From contig NZ_FQZO01000002.1 of the NCBI RefSeq assembly GCF_900142075.1, positions 248,001 to 312,000 on the forward strand: a stretch of DNA of 64,000 nt. Reading direction: 5' to 3'. The notes under the pieces were generated by a model. That model had not been told where the DNA came from. It saw only the letters and a program-made list of their open reading frames with translations, and did no database searches. The translations under genes and the position numbers were made by a program. Origin of the DNA: Clostridium amylolyticum (GTDB lineage Bacteria > Bacillota > Clostridia > Clostridiales > Clostridiaceae). Below, one piece after another: positions 41,854 through 51,390 of the stretch; the first letter of the stretch is position 1; every line of letters starts with the position of its first letter.

Positions 41854-42627
41854 ATGAATTATAGCTTAGTTACAGGTGCTTCCAGTGGGATTGGATTAGA
41901 AATCTCAAGGCTTTTAGCAAAGGATAAAAACAACTTAATACTTGTGTCTAGAAATGAGGATGAGCTTCTAAAGTTAAAAAAAGAATTGGAAGATAGCTAT
42001 AAAGTTCAAGTACATATTATTTCCAAAGACTTAGCTGATCATAATTCAGCCTTAGACATATATAATGAAATTTCAAACCTAGGTTTTGTAGTGGAAAACC
42101 TCATAAATAATGCGGGTTTTGGCTCCTTTGGTAGATTTAACGAAATAGATACCCTTATAGATATATCTATGATAGATGTTAATATAAGAACCCTAACCTA
42201 TTTAACTAAATTATTTCTTCCAGATATGATAAAAAATAAAAAAGGCAAAATACTAAATATCGCTTCTACCGCAGCTTTTTTCCCTGGCCCTTATATGACT
42301 GTTTATTATGCCACAAAAGCCTTTGTACTTTCTTTAAGTGAAGCTCTAGCTTCTGAACTAGCAGGCACTGGTGTTACGGTAAGCGTATTATGTCCTGGAC
42401 CTACTAAAACCGCCTTTCAAAGTAAGGCTAAAATGAAAAAATCTCAATTTGTAAAGTTTGGTGTTATGGAGGCTTCCACCGTAGCCTTATGTGGCTATAG
42501 AGGAATGTTAAAAGGTAAAAAGGTCATAGTTCCCGGTGTATTAAATAAATTTTTAATAAATATAATAAGATTTTTACCAAGAAGTATAGTAACTTCTATG
42601 GCAAAGACTACTCAAAATATAGATTAG
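41854..42627 (+). CDS. Short-chain dehydrogenase/reductase
   Basis: 257 residues, ATG 41854 with TGAGGAG upstream. Classical SDR: cofactor motif TGASSGIG (residues 7-14), NNAG (about 89-92), catalytic Ser in IASTAAF (about 142), YYATK with catalytic Tyr and Lys (about 153-157) and PGPTKT after. The DltE/YqjQ-like C-terminus (VMEASTVALCGYRGMLKGKK) suggests the SDR group acting on lipids or steroids, but the substrate is unknown. Confidence 0.9.
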   Translation: MNYSLVTGASSGIGLEISRLLAKDKNNLILVSRNEDELLKLKKELEDSYKVQVHIISKDLADHNSALDIYNEISNLGFVVENLINNAGFGSFGRFNEIDTLIDISMIDVNIRTLTYLTKLFLPDMIKNKKGKILNIASTAAFFPGPYMTVYYATKAFVLSLSEALASELAGTGVTVSVLCPGPTKTAFQSKAKMKKSQFVKFGVMEASTVALCGYRGMLKGKKVIVPGVLNKFLINIIRFLPRSIVTSMAKTTQNID

Positions 42628-42771
42628 TAATATATTCTTCTATCCATTACTGTTATAATTTAAATATAGAGATTAAAGTTAAAACTTTATTTTCAATAAT
42701 ATATTTAAATTTCATGTTATAATATTACGGGATATTTATTACTAAATAACTTTATACATGGGAGTGAGCAC

Positions 42772-43401
42772 ATGTTAGAACCAATAATTACCACAGACGA
42801 TATTAATGAATGGAAAAACTTTCTTCTTCTTTACAAGTTTGCCTTAGATGAAATAAACACAAAGCTAACCATACTTAATGAAGAATTTCAGTTAATACAT
42901 TCTTATAATCCTATTGAGCATATAAAATCTAGATTAAAAACCCCTAAAAGTATTTCAGATAAACTTAGAAGAAAAGGCCATGAAGTATCTATGGAAAATG
43001 CCAAAGAATATATCTATGATATTGCAGGTATAAGGGTAATAACCTCCTTTACTTCAGACATATATAACCTTGTAGCTCTTATATGCAAACAAAATGACAT
43101 AAAGGTTGTGGAAGTTAAAGATTACATAAAGAACCCAAAACCTAATGGCTATAGAAGCCTTCATTTACTTTTAGAAATACCTGTTTTTCTTTCTGACAGA
43201 GTAGAAAGTTTAAAAGTAGAAATTCAACTTAGAACCATAGCCATGGATTTTTGGGCAAGCTTAGAACATAAAATTTATTATAAATTTGAAAAAACAGTAC
43301 CTTCACATATTACAGAACAACTTAGAGAATGTGCTGATCTAGCAAATTTCTTAGATGAAAAAATGTTATCAATAAATGAAGAGATTAAAAAATACAAATA
43401 A
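42772..43401 (+). CDS. Small alarmone synthetase, RelQ-type GTP pyrophosphokinase
   Basis: 209 residues, ATG 42772 with GGGAGTGAG upstream. One RelA_SpoT synthetase domain: IKSRLKTPKSISDKLRRKG, YDIAGIRVI, NPKPNGYRSLHLLLE and EIQLRTIAMDFWASLEHKI are the catalytic and substrate-binding motifs. There are no hydrolase, TGS or ACT domains, so it is a small synthetase of the YjbM/RelQ group making (p)ppGpp. It is usually controlled by transcription and allostery. Confidence 0.93.
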   Translation: MLEPIITTDDINEWKNFLLLYKFALDEINTKLTILNEEFQLIHSYNPIEHIKSRLKTPKSISDKLRRKGHEVSMENAKEYIYDIAGIRVITSFTSDIYNLVALICKQNDIKVVEVKDYIKNPKPNGYRSLHLLLEIPVFLSDRVESLKVEIQLRTIAMDFWASLEHKIYYKFEKTVPSHITEQLRECADLANFLDEKMLSINEEIKKYK

Positions 43402-43445
43402 CCTATAAATAATAATAAATTATTGTTTATTTATGATTAATATCG

Positions 43446-43486
43446 AAAAAGTTAAGAGAGCCTAAATTAGGTTCTCTTAACTTTTT
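43446..43486. terminator. Strong bidirectional terminator
   Basis: 20-bp stem with one mismatch (AAAAAGTTAAGAGA...TCTCTTAACTTTTT) between the RelQ gene and the convergent ABC permease gene, with A/T runs on both sides. Confidence 0.9.
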
Positions 43487-43519
43487 CATAATATCAATTT
43501 TTTATAATACAGTATAAGC

Positions 43520-44320
43520 TTAAATAAGTTTCTCCGGAGAGAAGGTTTTTGATGCTTTTTTTATCATAATAAAATCAATAAAGAAAATTACTAAACCTGA
43601 TACAAGTATTATGAAGTTATTAATTAAAAACAATCCGGTGCTTTGAGCAATTATCATAATTACTACAGGTATTACTATAAATGCACTCATTTGTTGAGCT
43701 TCTTGAAAAGTTTCTGCCTTAGCTGAAATTATAACCATAAAGGTTATGCCAAGCAAGGTTACTCCAGGTGTTAACCATAGTAAAATAAGTAGCCACTTAA
43801 CACTTGGGAATATTAATTTGGAAAAGAACATTATACCTGCTGCATTCATCACTATTCCAAATAATATAAAGGATGCAATGCTCAGGATATAGGCTGGTAT
43901 GAAAACCCCCATTATTTTAGATAAAAACAATTCTTCTATAGAGATAGGAGTATATAATAAGGTTTCTAATGTCTTATGCTCTTTTTCTCCTACGAAGGAA
44001 CTTGCCCCTATAATGGTGGAATTCATTATAGGTAGCAGTATAAACAAAGAAGGAAATATATATTCTAAAGCTGTTAAAATCATTAATTGGTTAGTATTAT
44101 ATTCTTGAGATGTAATGGGTAGCTTTTTTAAAAGTTGAAATCCATTTATATTGCCTATAGCATCCATGCCATATTTAACTGATAATATTAAAACTGTAGG
44201 TAAAACTAGCATAAAGATTATAGGCACTATGAACATGGGAAGGAAAATTTGTTTATTGGATGTTATTTCTCTAATATCTTTACTCATTATAGCTTTTTGC
44301 CCCTTAGTCATTTTTATCAC
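43520..44320 (-). CDS. ABC-2 type exporter permease (NatB-like)
   Basis: 266 residues. Six or so hydrophobic helices with the typical large segment after the first helix and KEHKTLETLLYTPISIEELF (about residue 115), the ABC-2/NatB family signature. It overlaps the ATPase gene end by 17 bases. Together they form an exporter of Na+, peptide or drug type; the substrate is not readable. Confidence 0.87.
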   Translation of the reverse strand: MIKMTKGQKAIMSKDIREITSNKQIFLPMFIVPIIFMLVLPTVLILSVKYGMDAIGNINGFQLLKKLPITSQEYNTNQLMILTALEYIFPSLFILLPIMNSTIIGASSFVGEKEHKTLETLLYTPISIEELFLSKIMGVFIPAYILSIASFILFGIVMNAAGIMFFSKLIFPSVKWLLILLWLTPGVTLLGITFMVIISAKAETFQEAQQMSAFIVIPVVIMIIAQSTGLFLINNFIILVSGLVIFFIDFIMIKKASKTFSPEKLI

Positions 44321-45206
44321 CTCTTATAAAACTAAAATATAATTCTTCAAGACTCCAACTTTTTTGTTTTGCTTCATATATAATGCCACCTTTATTAACT
44401 ACCTCTTTAATAAGCTCATAAGCTTCATTATCTGAGTCTATATCCTTGCAATAAACACCATGTTGAAACTTTAATCCTGGGATTTTTATATTCTCCCCTC
44501 TTATTAAAAGACTATTTTTAGCATTCTTCTGTTTAAGAAGCTCCTGAAAACTACCTTGTGCTAGTAATCTTCCTTTATCTATAAATCCATAGCTAGAGCA
44601 GATTTCTTCTGCATATTTAAGCTGATGGGTACACATGAATATGGTAGCTTCCCTATCTTTAACCATTTTCTTTATAAGTTTTAATACATTTAATGCATTT
44701 TCAGGGTCTAACCCAGAGGTAGGTTCGTCAAGAAATAACACTTTAGGATTGTTTATTAATGCCAAGGATAAAGCTAACCTCTTTTTCATACCCGTACTAT
44801 ATTCTCTTACTTTTTTATTTCTATATTCATAGAGCTCTAGTTCTTTTAATAGCTGTTCTTTTCTATTGTTTAAATCCTTAGACTCTATGTCATGAAGTCC
44901 TCCAAAAAAGTCTAGGTTTTCTTCTGCAGTGAGATTCTCATAGCACTTAGCAGTTTCTGTCGTAACACCACAAAGCTTGTGTATATTTTTACTTTCATTA
45001 ACATTGTCAAAACCATAAATTTTAGCTTCCCCTGAGCTTTGCCTAAGAATTCCATTAAGTATCCTTACAGTGGTAGTCTTACCTGATCCATTAGGCCCTA
45101 AAAATCCAAAGATCTCACCTGGGGATATTTTAAGGTTCATATCTTCCAAAGCATTTTCCTTGCCATTATAAGATTTATATAACTTGTTAATTTCAATAGC
45201 ATTCAT
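44304..45206 (-). CDS. ABC exporter ATP-binding protein (NatA-like)
   Basis: 300 residues from ATG 45206 with GGAGGAG upstream; an extra five codons upstream fall in the ribosome binding site. Walker A GPNGSGKTT (about residues 37-45), signature YSTGMKKRL (about 132-140), Walker B VLFLDEPTSGLDP (about 152-164) and the switch THQ are present. It partners the ABC-2 permease that follows. Confidence 0.9.
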   Translation of the reverse strand: MNAIEINKLYKSYNGKENALEDMNLKISPGEIFGFLGPNGSGKTTTVRILNGILRQSSGEAKIYGFDNVNESKNIHKLCGVTTETAKCYENLTAEENLDFFGGLHDIESKDLNNRKEQLLKELELYEYRNKKVREYSTGMKKRLALSLALINNPKVLFLDEPTSGLDPENALNVLKLIKKMVKDREATIFMCTHQLKYAEEICSSYGFIDKGRLLAQGSFQELLKQKNAKNSLLIRGENIKIPGLKFQHGVYCKDIDSDNEAYELIKEVVNKGGIIYEAKQKSWSLEELYFSFIRGDKND

Positions 45207-45345
45207 TATAAACTCCTCCATAAAATTATAAAATCAAATTATTTTTTATATATCCAAGATTATAAAATACATAATCTTATATATTCTCCTGTATGATTAA
45301 TTATTAAACGTAATACTTTAAAATTAGTTCATCATAATATAAAAA

Positions 45346-45382
45346 AATAGTAAGGAAATTTTATATCTCCTTACTATTTTTA
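45346..45382 (-). terminator. Terminator after the 2-hydroxyacid dehydrogenase
   Basis: 13-bp stem AAAATAGTAAGGA / TCCTTACTATTTT with 11-base loop, followed by TTTTTATATT on the minus strand; it begins 6 bases after the stop. Confidence 0.85.
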
Positions 45383-45387
45383 TATTA

Positions 45388-46341
45388 TTAAAACACTATA
45401 TTTTTACCTTCACCTTTAAGATATGCATATACATTGTCAAAGGTTATTTCTGCCCTATATACCATGGATTCTTTAGTGGCAAAAGCTATATGAGGGGTTA
45501 CAATGGTGTTCTTTGCATTAAGCAGAGGATGATTCTTTTCTATTGGAGGTTCATTTTCAAAGACATCTATGGCTGCTGCCCCTATTATTCCCTGATTTAA
45601 AGCCTCAGCTAAAGCAGCACTATCTACCACTGCACCTCTAGCTGCATTAATTAAAATACTGCTTTTTTTCATCATGGCTATTCTTTCTTTATTTATAAGA
45701 TGCTTAGTTTCAGCATTAAGAGGTGTATGTAAGGTAACAATATCACTTTTCCTTAGAAGTTCTTCTAAAGATACATACTTAATACCTAAATTCTTGCCTT
45801 CTTGCTTTTCTGTTCTGCTATAACCTAATAGCTTACAATTAAACACCTTAAGTATTTCTGCTACTCTTAAGCCTATAGCACCTGTTCCTACTATACCTAC
45901 GGTTTTTCCCTTAAGCTCAAAACCCACTAAGCCATCTTTTGTCCCTAAATTTCTTGTTCTTTCATCACAGGGCAAAACATTTCTTAAGGCTGCTATAATC
46001 ATTCCTAAGGTAAGTTCTGCCACGGAGTCAGTGGAATATCCCGCTGCATTAGAAACCTTAATACCTCTCTCCATACAAGCTTCCTTATCCACATGATCTA
46101 CTCCAGTAAAGGCTACAGAGATGTACTTTAGATTTTTAGCTGCTCTTATAACCTCACCCTTTAAAGGATTGTTAGCAATTATTAAAATATCTGCATCTTT
46201 AACTCTTTCTTTTAATACATTAATATCTTTCTCTACGCTATCATAATGTTTAAAATTATGTCCTGCTTCTGTTAATGTTAAAGACAGCTTATTTAAAACC
46301 TCTTCACTTACTGCTAAAGGTTCTAGAAGTACTATGTTCAT
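45388..46341 (-). CDS. D-isomer-specific 2-hydroxyacid dehydrogenase
   Basis: 317 residues. NAD-binding GTGAIGLRVAEIL (about residues 150-162), catalytic Arg in NAARGAVVD (about 233), Glu in DVFENEPP (about 262) and His in TPHIAF (about 287) are all in place. The family reduces 2-keto acids or oxidises D-2-hydroxyacids such as glycerate, lactate or phosphoglycerate; lack of an ACT domain argues against full-length SerA. It is a single-gene unit. Confidence 0.9.
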   Translation of the reverse strand: MNIVLLEPLAVSEEVLNKLSLTLTEAGHNFKHYDSVEKDINVLKERVKDADILIIANNPLKGEVIRAAKNLKYISVAFTGVDHVDKEACMERGIKVSNAAGYSTDSVAELTLGMIIAALRNVLPCDERTRNLGTKDGLVGFELKGKTVGIVGTGAIGLRVAEILKVFNCKLLGYSRTEKQEGKNLGIKYVSLEELLRKSDIVTLHTPLNAETKHLINKERIAMMKKSSILINAARGAVVDSAALAEALNQGIIGAAAIDVFENEPPIEKNHPLLNAKNTIVTPHIAFATKESMVYRAEITFDNVYAYLKGEGKNIVF

Positions 46342-46618
46342 ATTTTTATCCCTCCTGGTACAATAATTTCTTTGCAGAGTACGATTTTCCTACCCCTGCT
46401 ATAATATGGTATTAGATTTCTTAGCTAAAAATATAATTAACATTATATATCTATAATATTAGACTAAATTTATAAAACTTTCTACATTTCTAAAAGAATT
46501 CAAAGCTGTATAGCTGTAATTTATAACTTTGTACTTTAAATAATTCTATTAAAAATAAATATATTTCCCCTTAATAGGAATACTATATTTATATTTCAAT
46601 ATGAAGGGAGATAATAAA

Positions 46619-47077
46619 ATGCCATTAACTAACAAAGAAAAACTTTTCCTAGAAGACAACTTAAATGCTGAATACCTATGCATAAGAAAATATGATCAAT
46701 ATGCTGCATTAGCTACAGATCAACAGCTTAAAGAAGTATTCAATGATTTAGCAAGTAAAGAAAGACAGCATGCTGAAACAATAAAAGGAATACTTACTCA
46801 AAATGGAGTTACCACTAATAATATCTTTGAAACCACTACCCCTCCTAAAGGAGATTTATCCCATGTTCAAAAGGATTTAGGTACTTCAGATGCACAACTG
46901 TTAAATGATGCTATCACCACCGAAAAACACGTAACTAGCGCCTATAATACAGCTGTTTTAGAATCTGCAGACCCCAATATCAGAAAGCAGCTTCAACACA
47001 TTCAAAAGGAAGAGCAAGATCATGCTGAAACACTATTTAACGCTATGAAAGCAAGAGGTTGGTATAAACCTCAATAA
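46619..47077 (+). CDS. CotF-family spore coat protein (ferritin-like)
   Basis: 152 residues from ATG 46619 with GAAGGGAG upstream. Two ferritin-like helical pairs: ENLNAEYLCIRKYDQYA written in the gene as DNLNAEYLCIRKYDQYA, KERQHAETIKGIL, then TTEKHVTSAYNTAVLE and KEEQDHAETLFNAM. This is the coat F fold of Bacillus and Clostridium. It is expected in the mother cell during sporulation. I see no convincing sigma-K promoter. Confidence 0.88.
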   Translation: MPLTNKEKLFLEDNLNAEYLCIRKYDQYAALATDQQLKEVFNDLASKERQHAETIKGILTQNGVTTNNIFETTTPPKGDLSHVQKDLGTSDAQLLNDAITTEKHVTSAYNTAVLESADPNIRKQLQHIQKEEQDHAETLFNAMKARGWYKPQ

Positions 47078-47129
47078 TGATTATATAACCTTTTAAGATT
47101 ATCTTAGCTCATAAAAATATCCTCTTTAG

Positions 47130-47166
47130 AAAATCCTCTCTACAACTTTTTAGAGAGGATTTTCTT
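47130..47166 (+). terminator. Terminator of the CotF-like gene
   Basis: 12-bp stem AAAATCCTCTCT / AGAGAGGATTTT with a 10-base loop and TTCTT after it. Confidence 0.85.
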
Positions 47167-47168
47167 AT

Positions 47169-47201
47169 AAAAAATACTGCCTCATATTTATATGAGACAG
47201 T
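47169..47201 (-). terminator. Terminator of the purine permease gene
   Basis: Minus-strand 11-bp stem with one G-U pair (ACTGTCTCATA / TATGAGGCAGT), 4-base loop, then ATTTTTT; it begins 13 bases after the stop at 47214. Confidence 0.85.
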
Positions 47202-47213
47202 AATTAATTTCAC

Positions 47214-48608
47214 TTATATAAAGGCATTTAAAATATAGCTTATAATAAATAGTGCTGTTACTATATATAAAATAGGATGAACGTCCTTAGCTTTTTTGTT
47301 AAATATTTTTGCTATACAATAGAATATAAATCCTGCTGCTATACCGTTAGTTATATTATATGTGAAAGGCATAAAGGCTACAGTAAAGAATGCAGGGATT
47401 CCAATTTCTAAATCTGACCATTCTATTTTGGATAGAGATTCTGCCATCAATATACCTACCACTATTAAAGCTGGAGCTGTGGCTGCTGCTGGAACCATAC
47501 CAGCTATAGGAGCAATGAATAAGCAAAGTAAGAATAAAACCCCTGTGGTTACAGAAGTAAGACCTGTTCTACCTCCTTGGCTTATACCTGCTGCACTTTC
47601 TACATAAGTAGTGGTATTGCTTGTACCAAGTATAGCTCCAATGGAAGTAGCAGTAGCATCTGCAAATAAGGCTTTTTCCATCTTTGAAGAGAAGCCTGAA
47701 CCCTTCTCTACAGATTCTTCATCCTTTTCATCAAATATTCCTGATTTTCTTCCTGCACCAAGGAAAGTACCTATGGTATCAAAGGTGTCTGTTAATGAGA
47801 ATGCAAATATTGTAGTTAAAGCTACGAATACCTTTTGTGGAGTTCCGAATAATCCTGCAAAATCCATCTTAAGGAAAGTAGGTGCAAGGCTTGGAACCTT
47901 GAACATATCTGCAGATAGAGTAGGTATCTGGGTTACATTAAAGAAAATACCTATTACTGTAGTAGCTAAAATTCCTATTAAAATAGCACTTTTAGATTTT
48001 AAAAGCATTAATATTATAGTTATTACCAAACCAATTAGAGCTAATTGAGCTACTGGATCCTTAAAGCTTACTAGTGCTGGAACTACATCCTGGAATACTC
48101 CGCCTTCGCCCACAGCAACTATTTTGTTTACTGCGTCTCCGGTAAATTGAATAAAGTGAGCTTGTTTAATTCCTATATATGCTATGAATAAGCCTATACC
48201 ACCGCTTATAGCATATTGAAGCGACTCTGGTATAGCATGAATTATCATCTTTCTGATCTTTGTTACTGTAATAAGAATATTTAAAATACCGCATATAAAT
48301 ACCATGGCTAAAGCCTGTTGCCATGTAAATCCCATACCTAAAACTACTGTAAAAGTAAAGAAAGCATTTAATCCCATACCTGGAGCTTGTGCAAAAGGCA
48401 CGTTAGCTACAAATGCCATTACGAAGGTTCCTATAGCTGCTGCAATTATTGTTGCTACAAATACAGCACCCCTGTCCATCCCTGTTATAGATAAAATTGA
48501 GGGGTTAACAAATATTATGTAGGCCATAGTAAGAAATGTTGTTAATCCAGCTAAAATCTCAGTCTTAACATCTGTACCATTTTCCCTAAGCTTAAAAAAC
48601 TTGTCCAC
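47214..48608 (-). CDS. NCS2-family purine permease (AzgA/PbuG-like)
   Basis: 464 residues, probably from GTG 48608 with AAGGATGG upstream (an ATG 4 codons earlier is too close to that site). About 12-14 membrane helices. DVKTEILAGLTTFLTMAYII at the N-terminus, QAPGMGLNAFFT (about residue 75) and SLTDTFDTIGTFLG (about 275) are the AzgA/GhxP signatures. It takes up guanine, hypoxanthine or adenine with protons. A PurR-like box pair covers its promoter. Confidence 0.9.
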   Translation of the reverse strand: MDKFFKLRENGTDVKTEILAGLTTFLTMAYIIFVNPSILSITGMDRGAVFVATIIAAAIGTFVMAFVANVPFAQAPGMGLNAFFTFTVVLGMGFTWQQALAMVFICGILNILITVTKIRKMIIHAIPESLQYAISGGIGLFIAYIGIKQAHFIQFTGDAVNKIVAVGEGGVFQDVVPALVSFKDPVAQLALIGLVITIILMLLKSKSAILIGILATTVIGIFFNVTQIPTLSADMFKVPSLAPTFLKMDFAGLFGTPQKVFVALTTIFAFSLTDTFDTIGTFLGAGRKSGIFDEKDEESVEKGSGFSSKMEKALFADATATSIGAILGTSNTTTYVESAAGISQGGRTGLTSVTTGVLFLLCLFIAPIAGMVPAAATAPALIVVGILMAESLSKIEWSDLEIGIPAFFTVAFMPFTYNITNGIAAGFIFYCIAKIFNKKAKDVHPILYIVTALFIISYILNAFI

Positions 48609-48663
48609 TAATAACACCATCCTTATAAATGTTTAAATTAATTATTTCTGTGTTACATAATGT

Positions 48664-48708
48664 ATTTTATACGAATATTATTATAAAATCAAGTAATTTT
48701 ATTCGTAT
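48664..48708 (-). promoter_or_regulatory. Promoter of the purine permease with a PurBox-like inverted pair
   Basis: Minus strand TTGATT (48687-48692), 17-base spacer, TAAAAT (48664-48669). Inverted 9-bp arms ATACGAATA (48669-48677) and TATTCGTAT (48700-48708) flank the promoter, with CGAA and TTCG cores 26 bases apart. That is close to the paired PurR boxes of Bacillus. No purine riboswitch is present in the 40-base leader. Confidence 0.6.
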
Positions 48709-48774
48709 TTCTTAAAATTGTATAATTCTACAGTGTTTTCATTATTATTTTATAATTTGTAGCCCGCTATACCT

Positions 48775-48873
48775 TTAAGCAGATACTCCAAATCTACCAT
48801 TTGGTGCGGTCGCTTACTTCTTCTCCAAGAATCTCCCTCTTATATTTAAAAACTTTATACCTGGAGAAGAAGA
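48775..48873 (-). repeat. Dispersed two-hairpin element, copy 2
   Basis: Read on the minus strand: CTTCTTCTCCAG pairing with CTTGGAGAAGAAG, then GTAAGCGACC, a CCAAAT/ATTTGG hairpin and CTGCTTA. The order and about two thirds of the bases match 27671-27777. It fills most of the 48709-49000 gap between the permease promoter and the phosphodiesterase gene. A single PurBox-like AAATACGAACAAT lies beside it at 48883-48895. Confidence 0.65.
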
Positions 48874-49000
48874 TTCCTTGAAAAATACGAACAATATTCT
48901 GTTACATCTTTAACACAGTAATATACTAATAGGCTATTCTAAAATTATTAATTTTAGAACAGCCTATTTATATATGTACTAATTATTTTGTTGTAAGTTA

Positions 49001-51130
49001 TTAGTAATTATTTTGTTTGGTTTTAATAAAGCCCTCTAATTTCTCAGGCATAAGAGGTTTGCTAAAGTAATACCCTTGTACCTCATCACAACCATTATCC
49101 TTCAGCACTTGAAGCTGATATTGATTTTCTACTCCCTCAGCGATAACCTTATATCCTAAATTTTTACCCATATCTATAATAGTCTTAGTGATTATTGAGC
49201 TTTCCTGCTTATGACTTAAATCAATGATAAATGAACGATCTATTTTTATTTTATTTATAGGTATTTTTCTCAAATAGCTTAAAGAGGAATAGCCTGTTCC
49301 AAAATCGTCTATGGCTATTTTTATTCCAATTTCCTTTAACTCAGAAAAGATACTGATACTTTTTTCTATATCCTGCATCATGGAGCTTTCTGTAATCTCT
49401 AATTCTAAAACACTTGCATCGATGCTATTCTCTGCTATGGTACTCTTAATAAACTTGCATATACTTTTACTTTTAAGCTGTAATGGACTTATATTTATAG
49501 CTACCTTAAAAAAAGGCATTCCAGTTACTTGCCACTTTTTTATCTGATAACACACATTTTTTATAACCCACCTACCTATTTTGTCTATCATCCCCATCTC
49601 CTCAGCTATAGGTATAAATTCAAAAGGTGGAATAATCCCTAACTTGGAACTTCTCCATCTAAGCAAAGCTTCCACTCCCACCATATCTTCATTTTTTAAA
49701 TCTATCTGGGGCTGATAAACTAAAAACAGTTCGTTTCTTTCTATGCAGGTTTTAAGTTCGTTCTCTATTTGAGTTTTTCTAAGAAACTTATTATTCATCT
49801 CTTCTGTAAATATTTTAATGCAATTTCTACCATAATCCTTAGCTTCTAGTACTGCTTTTTCTGCCTCTATTAAAAGGTCTTGAGGGTTATGATTTCTGTT
49901 GGGGAATATGCTTATACCAATACTACTGGTTATGTCTATTGCAGCATTATGCAAATTAAAGCCTTTTGAAATAACTCTTTGAATATCTTCTGCTATTTTA
50001 ACTACATATTCTATTTCATCAACATTTTCTATCAATATACCAAAATGATCTTCACCAAGATAAGATAATGTACCTTTATTCAGTAATGAATTTTTAATTC
50101 TAGCTCCTATAGCTTTTAAAAGCATATCTCCCACATTAAGTCCATAGGTATCATTAACACTCTTGAATCTATCTATATCTACTATAATGAGAGCTAATTT
50201 TTCCTTTAGTTTTGAAGCTATAATAGTAGCCATATCCACTTTACTCTCAAACATCTGCCTATTAGGAAGATTTGTTAGACTGCTATAAGTTGAAAGGTAT
50301 TTTATTCTTTCCTTATCTTTAATCTTGTCCGTTATCTCATTAATTATGGCCACATAATTTGTTATCTCTTGATAAGAATTTTTAATAGCATTAATGGTAC
50401 TATCCATTATATATCCTTCGCCATTTGGTCTCTTTGCCCTTAACTTCCCATGCCATATTCCATCTTTGTGTAATTTATTAAAAATATTTTTATGAAATTC
50501 GCTGTTTTCTAAAGAGTACTTAAAAAGATTATTATCTCTAGAAGGAAAAACTTCTTCATCTATCTGTGTAATCTTTCTAAAAGCTTCATTAGAATATATT
50601 ATTTCTGATGGATCGCTAGAAGTAAAACATATACCTTCTGATGCATTGGAAAATGCAGATAACACTAAATTAAACTTTTGGTTAGCTTCCTTCATTTCTG
50701 TGACATCTGCCACTGCGGTTACCTTATACTTTTGCCCATCTTCCATGGATATACACCCAACACTAATATAAAGGTCAATAGGCTTGCCCTCTTTTTGAAT
50801 TCCCTTACACTCATACTTATATTGAGTTTTCCCTAAAATAAACTCCTTGTGAGTTTTTAAAGCTTCTTCTCTTTTGCCTTCCTCTAATACTAAAGTAAAA
50901 CATTTTCCTAATAATTCTTTACTAGAATATCCATAAATCCTGCTATATGCATCATTTACAAATTCATATAAACCTTCTTCATTGGTAATGGATATACCAA
51001 TATTGGCTACATTGAAAATTTCATTTAGTAACCTTTCTCTCGCCATAAGATGTTCCCTTAAATTTCCAATGCTGCACCAAACTTTATCTGAGTTAGTTTC
51101 ACAATTAAAAAAATCAAAATATTCCTTCAT
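49001..51130 (-). CDS. PAS-PAS-GGDEF-EAL cyclic di-GMP phosphodiesterase with degenerate GGDEF
   Basis: 709 residues from ATG 51130 with GGTGAT upstream. Two PAS domains (about residues 30-145 and 155-270), a GGDEF domain (about 280-440) whose active-site loop reads GEDHF instead of GGDEF, and an EAL domain (about 450-705). The EAL part keeps EALLRW, INISP, ELEITES, DDFGTGYSS, KIDRSF and AEGVEN, so phosphodiesterase activity is expected. There are no membrane segments, so it should be a soluble sensor. Likely role is lowering c-di-GMP in response to a PAS-bound signal. Confidence 0.93.
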   Translation of the reverse strand: MKEYFDFFNCETNSDKVWCSIGNLREHLMARERLLNEIFNVANIGISITNEEGLYEFVNDAYSRIYGYSSKELLGKCFTLVLEEGKREEALKTHKEFILGKTQYKYECKGIQKEGKPIDLYISVGCISMEDGQKYKVTAVADVTEMKEANQKFNLVLSAFSNASEGICFTSSDPSEIIYSNEAFRKITQIDEEVFPSRDNNLFKYSLENSEFHKNIFNKLHKDGIWHGKLRAKRPNGEGYIMDSTINAIKNSYQEITNYVAIINEITDKIKDKERIKYLSTYSSLTNLPNRQMFESKVDMATIIASKLKEKLALIIVDIDRFKSVNDTYGLNVGDMLLKAIGARIKNSLLNKGTLSYLGEDHFGILIENVDEIEYVVKIAEDIQRVISKGFNLHNAAIDITSSIGISIFPNRNHNPQDLLIEAEKAVLEAKDYGRNCIKIFTEEMNNKFLRKTQIENELKTCIERNELFLVYQPQIDLKNEDMVGVEALLRWRSSKLGIIPPFEFIPIAEEMGMIDKIGRWVIKNVCYQIKKWQVTGMPFFKVAINISPLQLKSKSICKFIKSTIAENSIDASVLELEITESSMMQDIEKSISIFSELKEIGIKIAIDDFGTGYSSLSYLRKIPINKIKIDRSFIIDLSHKQESSIITKTIIDMGKNLGYKVIAEGVENQYQLQVLKDNGCDEVQGYYFSKPLMPEKLEGFIKTKQNNY

Positions 51131-51340
51131 ATATATCACCACAAATAAAAATATATTAGTAAAATTAGTAGTTCTTCTTTATATTCTAACTTCAGCAACC
51201 ATATCCAATTCATCTACTTTTTATATTTAATAACATTAATATTATAACACAACCATTATAATATTTTTCTAGCATAAAACATTAACAATAGATGAGAAAA
51301 TAGAAAGATTATTAAATAATTTTCCCCTCAAAATATACCA

Positions 51341-51385
51341 CTACCCCTGGGGTGCTTCCTTTTTAAGGAAGCACCCCAGGGGTGG
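51341..51385. terminator. Very long hairpin after the ROK kinase gene
   Basis: 21-bp stem with a single G-U pair (51341-51361 with 51365-51385; core CCCCTGGGGTGCTTCC), TTT loop, 5 bases after the stop at 51391. No T-run follows on either strand, so it is not a standard intrinsic terminator. It may stabilise the mRNA end. Confidence 0.6.
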
Positions 51386-51390
51386 CTCCA

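Noticed and set aside
48609..48664. Purine riboswitch before the NCS2 permease
   Set aside because: The leader is only about 40 bases and lacks the TATGG and CCGTAAA-type core.
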